Below, one piece after another: positions 1 to 11,252 of a stretch of DNA of 64,000 bases. Both the position numbers and the translations under genes were made by a program. Origin of the DNA: Acidovorax sp. SRB_14 (GTDB lineage Bacteria > Pseudomonadota > Gammaproteobacteria > Burkholderiales > Burkholderiaceae_C); the NCBI RefSeq assembly GCF_012932145.1, contig NZ_MWOK01000014.1, forward strand, positions 34,459 to 98,458. Reading direction: 5' to 3'. The notes beneath the pieces were generated by a model. The model was not told the origin of the DNA, did no database searches, and saw only the letters and a list, made by a program, of their open reading frames with translations. How positions within the stretch are numbered: the first letter of the stretch is position 1; each line of letters opens with the position of its first letter.

Positions 1-1
1 T

Positions 2-670
2 GCCATGGCGGTGCAGGACATCCGCTACTACCTGAACGGCATCCTGTTCGTGGCCGAGGGCCAGCAGCTGAGCCTGGTCGCCACCGACGGCCACCGCCTG
101 GCGTTTGCCAGCGCCACGCTCGACGTCGAGGTGCCCAAGCAGGAAGTGATCCTGCCGCGCAAGACCGTGATCGAGCTGCAGCGCCTGCTCAGCGACGCCG
201 ACGGCGCTATCGAGATGTGCTTCGCCAACAACCAGGCCAAGTTCAGCTTTGGCGCCATGGAGTTCGTCACCAAGCTGGTCGAGGGAAAGTTCCCCGACTA
301 CAACCGCGTGATCCCCAAGAACCACCACAACAGCGTGACCCTGGGGCGCGCCCCGCTGCTGGCGAGCCTGCAGCGCACGGCCATCATGACCAGCGACAAG
401 TTCAAGGGCGTGCGCCTGAACATCGAACCCGGCACCCTGCGCGTGGCCAGCAACAACGCCGAGCAGGAAGAGGCCGTGGACGAGCTCGACATCGACTACG
501 GCGGCGACGCCATCGAGATCGGCTTCAACGTCACCTACCTGATCGATGCGCTCACCAGCATGGGCCAGGACATGGTGAAGGTCGAACTCTCCGACGGCAA
601 CAGCTCGGCGCTCCTGACCATCCCCGAGAACGACCGCTTCAAGTACGTCGTGATGCCGATGCGCATCTAA
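2..670 (+). CDS. dnaN: DNA polymerase III beta clamp, C-terminal part (5' end outside window)
   Basis: Sliding clamp that tethers the replicative polymerase to DNA. About 222 residues of the usual ~370 are present, covering the second and third clamp domains. Seen: the family stretch VATDGHRLA near the start, the segment FPDYNRVIP, and the typical clamp C-terminus YVVMPMRI. The reading frame is open to the left edge, so the true start and dnaA lie upstream of the window. It is followed after about 120 bases by gyrB on the same strand, with no recF between them, the arrangement I know from Burkholderiales. Identification is secure; only the N-terminal portion is missing because of the window edge. 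Confidence 0.97.
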   Translation, partial: AMAVQDIRYYLNGILFVAEGQQLSLVATDGHRLAFASATLDVEVPKQEVILPRKTVIELQRLLSDADGAIEMCFANNQAKFSFGAMEFVTKLVEGKFPDYNRVIPKNHHNSVTLGRAPLLASLQRTAIMTSDKFKGVRLNIEPGTLRVASNNAEQEEAVDELDIDYGGDAIEIGFNVTYLIDALTSMGQDMVKVELSDGNSSALLTIPENDRFKYVVMPMRI

Positions 671-680
671 CCCGTTGACT

Positions 681-3395
<2,715 letters not shown>

Positions 3396-3442
3396 GCGTT
3401 TTTGTAGGTTCTCAAAAATCCTGCAAATTTCTCAAATTTTGC

Positions 3443-3481
3443 GAATGAGAAAAGCCCGGTGTTACCGGGCTTTTCTCATTC
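3443..3481 (+). terminator. Strong intrinsic terminator after gyrB
   Basis: A perfect 17-bp stem (GAATGAGAAAAGCCCGG at 3443-3459 with its complement at 3465-3481) encloses a 5-base loop. The lower stem is A/T-rich, so a T-rich tract follows the GC core (GCTTTTCTCATT) in the downstream strand and A-rich sequence lies on the other side. It could therefore work in both directions. It starts 47 bases after the gyrB stop. Confidence 0.93.
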
Positions 3482-3900
3482 AGAGAGCCCGACTAACAAT
3501 TTGCTAGTAGCGGCCAGAAGGGTTTTGCGAGCGACTGCTTCAGGCCGGCTGCCGTCATCCAGTTTTGGCGGATTGATGACCGCTGCCGCCATTACCGGTC
3601 ATTGGATGTTTCGCTGGCTGAGTGACCGCTGCACTGCCAGGATCGGCCAGTCAACAGAGCTCTCCCGAGGTCCGTGGCTCGACGCAGGTCAAAGGGCCAT
3701 CCTCACGGGCTGCGAACTAGCGGTACCGCCCCGTTCCGGTCGCATAGCGACCTTCTTATCAAGGCACGGTTCGCAGCGGTTCCGGTCGGTGGCAACCATG
3801 CTTCTAACTCATGGTCTCTGCCGCGTTGCCGTCGTCCAGATGCCAGCGACCTCCCGGGTTCGATGACCGGTTTCAGGGGTACTGCCATGGTCCAGTTTGT
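3482..3900. repeat. Non-coding stretch with degenerate repeats spaced 46 bp apart
   Basis: No convincing gene lies here; the short open frames have no family motifs or ribosome sites. TGACCGCTGC occurs at 3577 and 3623, and GTTCCGGTCG at 3733 and 3779, each pair exactly 46 bases apart. Related fragments (ACCGGTCATTGG, ATCGGCCAGTC, GATGACCGG) fill the gaps. This looks like an old, decayed repeat array. Similar sequence often borders inserted DNA in Burkholderiales, by recollection only. It marks the left edge of the accessory block. Confidence 0.5.
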
Positions 3901-3963
3901 GAGGACACAGCGCTATCTTTTGCCGATGCGGCCCCCGCAAGAGCTTGCGCCGAATGCGCAGCG

Positions 3964-3992
3964 TTGTCTTTCCCTCATGGGCGGCGTAGAGT
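3964..3992 (+). promoter_or_regulatory. Likely sigma-70 promoter of the SDR/MFS pair
   Basis: TTGTCT at 3964-3969 and TAGAGT at 3987-3992 are separated by 17 bases, 46 bases ahead of the ATG at 4038. The gene also has a good ribosome site (GAGGAG). Confidence 0.5.
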
Positions 3993-4037
3993 ATTTCAAG
4001 AATGCACTCTGCTCCACGCTCCTGAGGAGATTCAGTC

Positions 4038-4799
4038 ATGACCCAACGCGTACTTATTACCGCCGGCGCTGGCGGAATTGGCCTGGCCATTGCCAAGGCA
4101 TTCGCAGCCAAAGGGGCCCGCGTGCACATCGCCGACGTCAACGCCGAGGCTGTGCAGGCAATCACCACGCAATACCCCGCAATCAGTGGAACGGTGGGCG
4201 ACATCAGCAAGCCTGCGGACTTGGACACTCTGTTTGCGAATGTGCAGACACAGTTGGGCGGGCTGGATGTGCTCATCAACAATGCGGGCATCGCCGGGGC
4301 CACGGCGCCTGTTGCCGACTACCCGCTCGACACCTGGAATGCCGTCGTCAACCTGAACCTGACCGGAACGTTCATGGTCACCCAGCGTGCCATCCCTTTG
4401 CTCAAAGCATCTCCGGCCGCTTCCATCCTTGTGATGTCTTCCCTGGCGGGGCGTTTCGGCTATCCGAACCGGGTGGCCTACTCCACGACGAAATGGGGGC
4501 TGGTCGGCTTCACCAAGACCTTGTCGCTTGAACTGGGGCCGCACGGCATCACCGCCAATTCCATTCATCCGGGTGCTGTGGACGGGCCGCGCCTTCAATC
4601 GGTATTCGAAGGGCGCGCCAAGGTCTCCGGACGCACCGTGGACGAAGAAACCGACTTGGCGATGGCCAACCAAGCCGTCAAGAAATTCATCGATCCGGCT
4701 GACATCGCCGCGTTGGCTGTCTTCCTTGCGGGCCCGCACGCGCGCACCATCTCCGGTCAGATGTTCCCGATCGATGGTGACTCCAAGACCGCCGGCTGA
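4038..4799 (+). CDS. Short-chain dehydrogenase/reductase (SDR)
   Basis: NAD(P)-dependent oxidoreductase of the classical SDR family, 253 residues (usual length). Rossmann glycine motif TAGAGGIG (~8-15), in which the usual TG start is TA; NNAG (~84); catalytic Tyr/Lys as YSTTK (~152); Asn and Ser in the expected positions. An acidic residue follows beta-2 (IADVN), which favours NAD over NADP. A GAGGAG ribosome site precedes the ATG. It is followed after two bases by an MFS transporter, so the two are co-transcribed, which suggests that the transporter moves the substrate or product. The substrate cannot be named from sequence. Confidence 0.9.
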   Translation: MTQRVLITAGAGGIGLAIAKAFAAKGARVHIADVNAEAVQAITTQYPAISGTVGDISKPADLDTLFANVQTQLGGLDVLINNAGIAGATAPVADYPLDTWNAVVNLNLTGTFMVTQRAIPLLKASPAASILVMSSLAGRFGYPNRVAYSTTKWGLVGFTKTLSLELGPHGITANSIHPGAVDGPRLQSVFEGRAKVSGRTVDEETDLAMANQAVKKFIDPADIAALAVFLAGPHARTISGQMFPIDGDSKTAG

Positions 4800-4801
4800 T
4801 C

Positions 4802-6082
4802 ATGGCCCACACGGTCACTGCCCCGTCCGAAGGCTCTGACCCCAAAACCGGCCACCCGGCTGCGCCGCGCCCAGGCCTGTGGAAGGGCCGGGCGGCCGTC
4901 CTGATCGGACTCGTGCTGCTGGGCATCGGCCTGCGGCATGCTGTCACCGGTTTGTCTCCGCTGCTCAGCGACGTGCGCGAGGCCTTGGGGATTGGCACTG
5001 CAGGCGCCACCTTTATCGGGATGCTGCCTACGCTGTGTTTCGGCGCAGCAGGATTTCTCGCGCCCGTGATCGTGCGCAAAATCGGTGCCGAATCCACCGC
5101 CTTGCTGGCTGTGTCGCTGGCTGCCGCAGGCACCTTGGCCCGCCCCTTCCTCGACAGTCCCGCTGTCTTCATAGTCCTCAGCATTGTTGCGCTGACCGGC
5201 ATGGGCCTGGGCAACGTGGTGGGCGCGCCGCTGGTCAAGAAGTATTTTCCAGACCGGCAGGCGGTAATGGTGACGGTGTTCGCGTTGCTGATGCAGGCGG
5301 GAGCGACGTTGCCCGCCATGACGGCCATTCCCGTGGCGAACGCTCTGGGCTGGCAAGCTTCGTTGGCTTCATGGGGTGTGTTGTCGCTGGTCGCCGTGGT
5401 CCCTTGGGTCATCCAGTTGCTGAAGATTCGGCGCACCGGGCCCGTGGCGGCCCAAGCCGGTGTTGCCACCGCACCCGCCACACAGAAGCTCGGCCTGGCC
5501 CAGTTGGCCACCAGCCCCGTGGCGTTGGGCACAGCACTTTTCTACGCCATGGCATCGCTGAATATTTACGCGATGCTGGCCTGGCTGCCGACCATCCTGC
5601 AACAGCACTTGGGCTTGGACCGGAATGCAGCAGGCCTGGCCTTCTCGATCTACACCTTCATGACGCTTCCGATGGCCTTTATCACGCCACTCATTGCCAA
5701 CCGGATGAAAAATCCGATTCCATTGGCAATCCTGCTGGCCATGGTTGGGCCCATCGGTTACCTAGGAATGATCTTCGGCGTTGGACCTGCTTGGCTCATG
5801 GCGCTGGTTGCCGGCTTGGCCGGCGGCGCATTTCCGCTCGCAATCGCCATGTTCAATCTGCGCACCCGCACCACCATGGGCTCCGCCGCCATCGCCGGTT
5901 TTGCGATGGGCATCGGCTACCTCGCCGGCACGCTGGGCCCGCTGCTGGGCGGCTGGCTCTATGCGGCGACGGGCAGCTGGACGGCGGCGCTTTGGGTCTA
6001 TGCCGTAACGGTGGTGCCCATGGCCGTCGGTGGACTGATGATGGCCCGGCCGGGTCGCTACCTCGAGGACAGGTTCGCCTGA
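4802..6082 (+). CDS. MFS transporter, CynX/NimT-like
   Basis: Inner-membrane secondary transporter, 426 residues, with about 12 hydrophobic segments. The first helix region carries an arginine-containing segment (GIGLRHAVTGLSPLL) resembling the CynX/NimT branch of the major facilitator superfamily, which includes cyanate and 2-nitroimidazole transporters. The start is 2 bases after the SDR stop, so it is translationally close-coupled. The actual substrate is unknown; a link to the SDR reaction is inferred from operon position. Confidence 0.85.
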   Translation: MAHTVTAPSEGSDPKTGHPAAPRPGLWKGRAAVLIGLVLLGIGLRHAVTGLSPLLSDVREALGIGTAGATFIGMLPTLCFGAAGFLAPVIVRKIGAESTALLAVSLAAAGTLARPFLDSPAVFIVLSIVALTGMGLGNVVGAPLVKKYFPDRQAVMVTVFALLMQAGATLPAMTAIPVANALGWQASLASWGVLSLVAVVPWVIQLLKIRRTGPVAAQAGVATAPATQKLGLAQLATSPVALGTALFYAMASLNIYAMLAWLPTILQQHLGLDRNAAGLAFSIYTFMTLPMAFITPLIANRMKNPIPLAILLAMVGPIGYLGMIFGVGPAWLMALVAGLAGGAFPLAIAMFNLRTRTTMGSAAIAGFAMGIGYLAGTLGPLLGGWLYAATGSWTAALWVYAVTVVPMAVGGLMMARPGRYLEDRFA

Positions 6083-6228
6083 TGCCGTGCGCCCCTGTTC
6101 AACCCATGCCAACAGGCGTATCGTGATCTGTCCGCCGGAACAGATTCATCTCTCGCAAGCGCTGTCGCGGAAAGCCGGGCGCCGGCCGGACGATCGCATC
6201 AACGTCTCGTGTTGAAAGGAAGGTTCGC

Positions 6229-6801
6229 ATGACTACACACAAAGTTGGCTACCTGATCGGCAGCCTCGCCAAGGCCTCCATCAATCGTCAGCTCGCCAAG
6301 GCGCTGGTGAAATTGGCACCGCCCGCGCTGGTGTTCACGGAGATACCGATCAAGGACCTGCCGCTCTACAGCTACGACTACGACGCCGACTACCCGCCGG
6401 TGGCACGCGCCTTCAAGCAGGCCATCGCCGATGTCGATGCGCTACTGTTCGTCACACCGGAATACAACCGCTCGATCCCCGGCGGCCTGAAGAATGCCAT
6501 CGACTGGGCGAGCCGGCCGTGGGGGAAGAACTCGTTCACGCGCAAGCCCTGCGCCGTAATTGGCGCATCGCCCGGCGCCATTGGCACTGCGGTGGCCCAG
6601 CAGAGCCTGCGCAGTGTGCTCGGCTTCTGCAACGCACCCCAGATGAACGCGCCGGAGGCCTACATCCATTTCACCCCCGGCCTCATCACCGAGGATGGCG
6701 ACGTGACCAACGCAGGCACGGCGGAGTTCCTGCGCAACTACATGGCCGATTTCCACCAGTTCATCGCGCGCGTCATGGCGGTGCTGCCGCGCGATGCATG
6801 A
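6229..6801 (+). CDS. NAD(P)H-dependent FMN reductase / quinone reductase (ChrR-like)
   Basis: Flavodoxin-fold oxidoreductase of 190 residues, the normal size for this family. Phosphate-binding loop GSLAKASINRQLAKAL near the N-terminus, and the conserved PEYNRSIPGGLKNAIDW stretch (~84-100) that contacts the isoalloxazine ring. Such enzymes reduce FMN, quinones or chromate using NAD(P)H in the cytosol. A strong AAGGAAGG ribosome site precedes the ATG. The 146-base gap upstream contains no recognisable gene. It lies between two MFS genes in the accessory block; the physiological substrate is unknown. Confidence 0.9.
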   Translation: MTTHKVGYLIGSLAKASINRQLAKALVKLAPPALVFTEIPIKDLPLYSYDYDADYPPVARAFKQAIADVDALLFVTPEYNRSIPGGLKNAIDWASRPWGKNSFTRKPCAVIGASPGAIGTAVAQQSLRSVLGFCNAPQMNAPEAYIHFTPGLITEDGDVTNAGTAEFLRNYMADFHQFIARVMAVLPRDA

Positions 6802-6896
6802 CCGCCGCTGCCGGCGGCAGTGATCGATCGGACGTTGCTTCGCGGTGACGCAGCCGTCGAGATAAGCCCGGTTTCGTAGGCGCAATGGAGAACGAG

Positions 6897-8363
6897 ATGA
6901 ATGCCAGCGTTCAACCCAAGGTGGCGTACAAGGGCAACGACCGGCTTCTTTTCGGCATCATCATGGGCGTCGTCGCATTCTGGCTGTTTGCCCAGACGAC
7001 GCTCAACATCGCGCCCGACATGCGCCGTGACCTTGGCATGGATGCGAACGTGACGAACGTCGCTGTGGCCGTCACCTCCCTTTTCTCGGGCATCTTCATC
7101 GTGGTGATGGGTGGCTTGGCCGACCGCATTGGCCGGCTGAAGATCACCCGTATTGGCTTTTACCTGAGCATCGCCGGCTCGCTGCTGGTGGCCATCACAC
7201 CGCAGGGTCAACTGGCAACACCGGTCCTGCTCGCGGGCCGTGCGCTGCAAGGCCTGTCGGCCGCTTGCATCATGCCGGCCAGTCTGGCGCTGGTGAAGGA
7301 TTTTTGGGATGGTCCTGAGCGCCAGCGCGCGATCAGCATGTGGTCGATTGGTTCGTGGGGCGGTTCCGGCCTGTGCGCGTTGTTCGGCGGCTTGATGTCG
7401 CAGCACTTCGGCTGGCGCTCGATCTTCTGGGTGGCCATCGCTGTGAGCGTGCTCGGCCTGTGGATGATGCACGGCACGCCCGAGAGCAAGGCCGAAACCA
7501 CGGGTGGGTACAAGTTTGACCTGACTGGCGTGCTGACTTTCATGGTCACCATGGTGGCACTGCAGGTACTGGTGACGCAGGGCAACAAGCTGGGGTGGAC
7601 CAGCCCGGTGGGCCTGGGGCTGCTGGCGATAACCGCAGCGTTCGGCTGGCTGTTTTTCCGTATCGAGAACAAGGCATCGAATGCGTTCTTTGATTTCAGC
7701 CTGTTCAAGAACCCGACCTACACCGGTGCGACGATTTCCAACTTCCTGATCAACGGAACGGCCGGCACACTGATCGTCTCGCTGCAACTGGTTCAGCTCG
7801 GCGGCAACATGAACGCCCAGCAGGCCGGATTTCTGACGCTGGGCTACGCGATTGCCATCATCGCCTTTATCCGCGTGGGCGAGAAGCTGCTGCAACGCTT
7901 CGGCCCGCGCAAGCCGATGATCTGGGGCTGCCTGATCACGGGCCTGGCGATCCTGTTGGTGTCGCCCGCCAATCTGCTGCTGTCGGACTACAAGATCCTC
8001 GCAAGCGTCGGTTACACGCTGTTCGGTGTCGGTCTGGCGTTCTATGCCACCCCGTCAACCGATGCGGCGCTGTCGAACCTGCCGGCGGCCCAGGCGGGGT
8101 CGGGTTCGGGCATTTACAAGATGGCTTCGTCGCTCGGCGCCGCTTTCGGCGTGGCGATTTCCGCCGCCATCTTCACCGCGCTCAGCGACGACAGCGCGAG
8201 CATGAACTGGCTTGATGGCGTGATCACCTTCAGTGGCCGCCAGGACAACCTGGCCGTGCGGGAGGCCGCCATCGTTGCGCTGGGCTTCAACGCGCTGATG
8301 GTCTTGATGGCCATCCTCTCGATCATGCTCACGGTGCCCCAGGGAGCGAAGGCGCCGGCCTGA
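6897..8363 (+). CDS. MFS drug/solute transporter, DHA2-like (14 TM)
   Basis: Inner-membrane transporter of 488 residues. Motif A is visible as GGLADRIGRLK (~66), with a conserved RALQGLSAACIMPASLAL stretch (~120) typical of EmrB/QacA-type antiporters. Length and hydrophobicity fit 14 helices. The start at 6897 is chosen because GGAG lies 6 bases upstream, inside an alternative in-frame ATG at 6885. Family members export drugs or small organic solutes by proton antiport. The neighbouring amidohydrolase and flavin reductase suggest a small catabolic or detoxification set, but nothing fixes the substrate. Confidence 0.88.
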   Translation: MNASVQPKVAYKGNDRLLFGIIMGVVAFWLFAQTTLNIAPDMRRDLGMDANVTNVAVAVTSLFSGIFIVVMGGLADRIGRLKITRIGFYLSIAGSLLVAITPQGQLATPVLLAGRALQGLSAACIMPASLALVKDFWDGPERQRAISMWSIGSWGGSGLCALFGGLMSQHFGWRSIFWVAIAVSVLGLWMMHGTPESKAETTGGYKFDLTGVLTFMVTMVALQVLVTQGNKLGWTSPVGLGLLAITAAFGWLFFRIENKASNAFFDFSLFKNPTYTGATISNFLINGTAGTLIVSLQLVQLGGNMNAQQAGFLTLGYAIAIIAFIRVGEKLLQRFGPRKPMIWGCLITGLAILLVSPANLLLSDYKILASVGYTLFGVGLAFYATPSTDAALSNLPAAQAGSGSGIYKMASSLGAAFGVAISAAIFTALSDDSASMNWLDGVITFSGRQDNLAVREAAIVALGFNALMVLMAILSIMLTVPQGAKAPA

Positions 8364-8456
8364 ATCCCCAACCGTCATGTCAAGCGCCGACTATTCCCTC
8401 CAGCGCGCTTTCTGTCGGACCTCTGTCAACCTTGCTTCGTCACTTCTGGAGCTGTC

Positions 8457-9740
8457 ATGAATGCCCTCACCCAAGCTCTCGGCTCCGCCGAACCCGCCCT
8501 GATGAGCGAACTCGAAGCGCTCTACAAGGACATCCATCAGCACCCCGAGTTGTCGATGCAGGAAGTCCGCACCGCGAAGATCGCCGCCGACGCGATGCAG
8601 GGCCTCGGCTACGAGGTGACGCGCAACGTCGGCGTGACCGGCGTGGTCTGCGTGATGAAGAACGGCGCTGGCCCGACCGTGATGCTGCGCGCGGACATGG
8701 ATGCGCTGCCGATGGCCGAGAACACCGGGCTGCCCTATGCCAGCAGCGTGACGGCACGCGACGCGGACGGCGTCGAGGTCGGCGTCGCGCACTCGTGCGG
8801 CCACGACATGCACGTGACCTGGATGATGGGCGCCGCGCGCATCCTGTCCGCGAATCGCGCCGCCTGGCAGGGCACGCTGATGATCGTGTTCCAGCCAGGA
8901 GAGGAAACAGCCGAGGGCGCGAGCGCCATGGTGCGCGATTGGGACGAAGGCCGCTTTCCGAAACCCGACATCATCCTGGGCCAGCACGTGATGGTCGGTG
9001 CGGCCGGCACCGTGAGTTACCGTCTCGGCGTCACACTCTCTGCTGGAGACAGCCTGAAGATCAAGCTCTTCGGGCGCGGCTCGCACGGCTCGCAGCCGCA
9101 AACCTCGATCGATCCGGTGATCATGGCCGCCGCAACCACGCTGCGCCTGCAGACCATCGTCTCGCGGGAGATCGCGCCGACCGAGCCGGCGGTGCTCACG
9201 ATTGGCTCGCTGCAGGCCGGCACCAAGGAAAACATCATCCCTGACGATGCCACCATCAAGCTGAACATGCGCACCTTCAGCGAGGACACGCGCGAGTACA
9301 TGCTCAAGTCGATCCGCCGCATCTGCTGCGCCGAATGCGATGCCTCCGGTGCCGAGCGGCCGCCCGAGTTCACCACCATCAACAGCTACCCACTGACCGA
9401 GAACGACCTGGTCGCGACGCAAAAGGTGGCGCAGGCGTTCGGCCAGCAGTTTGGCAAGAACGCCTCGCTGGCGCCCAGCCCGGCGTCGGCCAGCGAAGAT
9501 TTCAGCATCTTCGGCCGCAGCTGGGGCGTGCCCTATGTGTTCTGGTTCGTCGGTGGCACCGACCCGGTGGTGTATGCCAAAGCCCAACAGGAAAAGACCG
9601 TCAACAAGATCCCCAGCAACCACTCGCCGAAGTTCGCGCCGCAGATCCACCCGACGCTCGAGACCGGCTTGCAGGCCATGCTGACCGCCGCTGCCGCGTG
9701 GCTGTGCCCCCCGGCGCCACGGCCTGAAACGAACACATGA
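8457..9740 (+). CDS. M20-family amidohydrolase (hippurate hydrolase-like)
   Basis: Metal-dependent amidohydrolase that would cleave N-acyl amino acids or related amides, 427 residues. Metal-binding motifs: ADMDALP (~80), the H-x-C-G-H-D-M-H motif as AHSCGHDMH (~110), GEETAEGA (~148), GQHV (~180) and a C-terminal HSPKF histidine (~382). The dimerisation/lid domain sits between ~190 and ~300. A GGAG ribosome site is about 5 bases before the ATG. It follows an MFS transporter by 93 bases. The substrate (hippurate, indole-3-acetyl amino acid, or another amide) cannot be decided. Confidence 0.92.
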   Translation: MNALTQALGSAEPALMSELEALYKDIHQHPELSMQEVRTAKIAADAMQGLGYEVTRNVGVTGVVCVMKNGAGPTVMLRADMDALPMAENTGLPYASSVTARDADGVEVGVAHSCGHDMHVTWMMGAARILSANRAAWQGTLMIVFQPGEETAEGASAMVRDWDEGRFPKPDIILGQHVMVGAAGTVSYRLGVTLSAGDSLKIKLFGRGSHGSQPQTSIDPVIMAAATTLRLQTIVSREIAPTEPAVLTIGSLQAGTKENIIPDDATIKLNMRTFSEDTREYMLKSIRRICCAECDASGAERPPEFTTINSYPLTENDLVATQKVAQAFGQQFGKNASLAPSPASASEDFSIFGRSWGVPYVFWFVGGTDPVVYAKAQQEKTVNKIPSNHSPKFAPQIHPTLETGLQAMLTAAAAWLCPPAPRPETNT

Positions 9741-10090
9741 GCGTCCACGAATTGGTAATTGCCGGCCTGAACGACCACCGCCTGTTCACCAGGCTTGATC
9801 TGGCGGGCACGTTCGCCTTTGCCATCGGCGGTGCCGTCGCTGCCAGGGACCGCGGCCTTGACCGGTTCGGCGCCGTGCCATAGCGTTCACGGTCGCTTGC
9901 GGCCGGGCGTGCAGGGCGACCTCTGCATCATCGGCGCTGTGCCGCCGGCCGGGCCGACCGATTGGCGCTACCTCGCCGTTGCCATGGCCGCGGCATTGAT
10001 GACGATGGTCGCAAACCCGCTGGTCGTGTGCTTGGTGCACCCGATGCGCCTCTTCGACTCCATCGGCGTGGGACTATGTGCCGTGACCGG
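9737..10090 (+). pseudogene. Frameshifted, truncated TRIC-type cation channel family gene (UPF0126)
   Basis: From an ATG at 9737, overlapping the amidohydrolase stop, about 50 codons read as a typical TRIC/YadS N-terminus (LDLAGTFAFAIGGAVAA) and stop at 9881-9883. The family sequence resumes in another frame from about 9915: GDLCIIGAVPPAG, then DWRYLAVAMAAAL, VHPMRLFDSIGVGL and AVTGAQK. It is then lost at about 10090. Intact relatives have ~200 residues with a second three-helix repeat, absent here. The gene therefore carries at least one frameshift plus a 3' truncation and cannot make a working membrane protein. Confidence 0.82.
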
Positions 10091-10222
10091 CGCGCAGAAG
10101 CGCCATGATTTTTGGCCATACGCGGAGAATGAGCACCGTCGCTGTTCTCACAAGACCTACGAATCGCTTTATCCGAGCTACCGATCGTTAGCCCACTCAA
10201 GGAGAACCTACAGCGTCCACGA
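10091..10222. other. Non-coding remainder at the right edge of the accessory block
   Basis: No gene is recognised between the broken TRIC reading frame and the cho terminator hairpin. One short frame beginning at about 10107 has no family resemblance I can name. Probably residue of an old insertion or deletion event. Confidence 0.4.
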
Positions 10223-10248
10223 CAGGGTGCGGCAGCGCTCGCACCCTG
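10223..10248 (-). terminator. Hairpin downstream of cho
   Basis: CAGGGTGCG (10223-10231) pairs perfectly with CGCACCCTG (10240-10248) around an 8-base loop, 37 bases past the cho stop on the minus strand. There is no clear T tract, so it may be a Rho-independent terminator of low strength or an RNA 3'-end stabiliser. Confidence 0.45.
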
Positions 10249-10284
10249 CGCAGAGGAGACGGCGCCTGCCATGGCGCCCCGGCC

Positions 10285-11148
10285 TCACGCCTGAAGCAGG
10301 ATGATCTCGGCGCGGCCGCTGAGCAGCGGCTTGCACAGGATCTTGTAGACGTCCGCATCAAATTCCGGCGCCGCCTGGCCGAGCTGTCGGGCCTCGGCAG
10401 CGTCCTGCGCGCTGCCCAGGTAATGCCAGTTGCGCACGACGTGGATCTGCTGCTCGGCCCCCTCCCTTTCGACCAGGCCGACCGCCCCGGGGTACGGCCA
10501 GCAGGCCACGCGCAGCCCTTCGAGGCCAGTGAAAAGGCGCTGGCGGTGGCTCTCGGGCGTCTCGTCGCCGCGGCACACGCCGGCGCACTGGCGCAGCATG
10601 GCCCGAAAACACGCCCGGCCCGGAGCGGGCTTTTCCAGGCCGAGCGCGCCGTAGCACAGGCGCTGGTCGTCTGCCACCTGGCGCAGCGCCTCCAGGGCGC
10701 CATGGCGGCTCGCGTAGAGGCCATACAGGCCGGGTTCGGTGGCGAAGTTGAGGTCTTTCGAATAGACCACCTCAGGCAGGCTGCCCTGGACGCGCAGTGC
10801 GCACCACTGGCGGTGGTGCCGCAGCTTCTGGTTGAGCAGCGGTTGCTGCTGCTTGATCAACCGGGCTTCCAGCAGCAGCGCGCCGATTTCGCCGGCCGTG
10901 CGGATATGGCTGATGCGCACGGTCTGGCGCAGCAGGCGTGCCTCCTCGGGATTGCGCAGGTGGGAAAGCACCCGGGAGCGCAGGTTGACGCTCTTGCCGA
11001 TGTAGAGCGGCAGCGCGCCCTCCTGTCCATGAAAAATGTAGACGCCGGGCGCGGCGGGCAGATCGTCCAGCGCCGCACGCAAATGCTGCGGGTATTCGTA
11101 CATGCGCGCGGCGTCGAACTCGGGACGGCGGCGAGAGGGGCGGTGCAT
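10285..11148 (-). CDS. cho: Excinuclease Cho (UvrC homologue, GIY-YIG nuclease)
   Basis: 3'-side incision nuclease that can replace UvrC in nucleotide excision repair. 287 residues from the ATG at 11148, against about 295 in E. coli. GIY-YIG core: GVYIFHG, then LPLYIGKSVNLRSR with the catalytic arginine, and the glutamate in GEIGALLLEARLIK. The downstream part follows E. coli Cho closely (LCYGALGLE, ACFRAMLRQCAG, KILCKPLLSG). The ATG at 11148 is chosen over a GTG at 11193 because MHRPSRRRPEFDAARMYEYP aligns with the E. coli start. No strong ribosome site is visible. A LexA-like box lies upstream, consistent with the SOS control known for E. coli cho. Confidence 0.93.
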   Translation of the reverse strand: MHRPSRRRPEFDAARMYEYPQHLRAALDDLPAAPGVYIFHGQEGALPLYIGKSVNLRSRVLSHLRNPEEARLLRQTVRISHIRTAGEIGALLLEARLIKQQQPLLNQKLRHHRQWCALRVQGSLPEVVYSKDLNFATEPGLYGLYASRHGALEALRQVADDQRLCYGALGLEKPAPGRACFRAMLRQCAGVCRGDETPESHRQRLFTGLEGLRVACWPYPGAVGLVEREGAEQQIHVVRNWHYLGSAQDAAEARQLGQAAPEFDADVYKILCKPLLSGRAEIILLQA

Positions 11149-11236
11149 GGCCAGTGTCGGGGTGCAAACAAACGGAAAACACGAGGAGGCCACAGTGGCC
11201 GCGCTGCGGGGCTTGCACGCTCCCAGCGCACCGATG

Positions 11237-11252
11237 CTGGGCGTTCGTACAG
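11237..11252 (-). promoter_or_regulatory. LexA-like SOS box upstream of cho
   Basis: Read on the minus strand this is CTGTACGAACGCCCAG: CTGT, eight bases, CCAG, one base from the CTGT-N8-ACAG consensus. The surrounding TATACT forms a plausible -10, so LexA would block RNA polymerase. It lies about 90 bases ahead of the cho ATG. The match is imperfect and was judged by eye. Confidence 0.5.
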
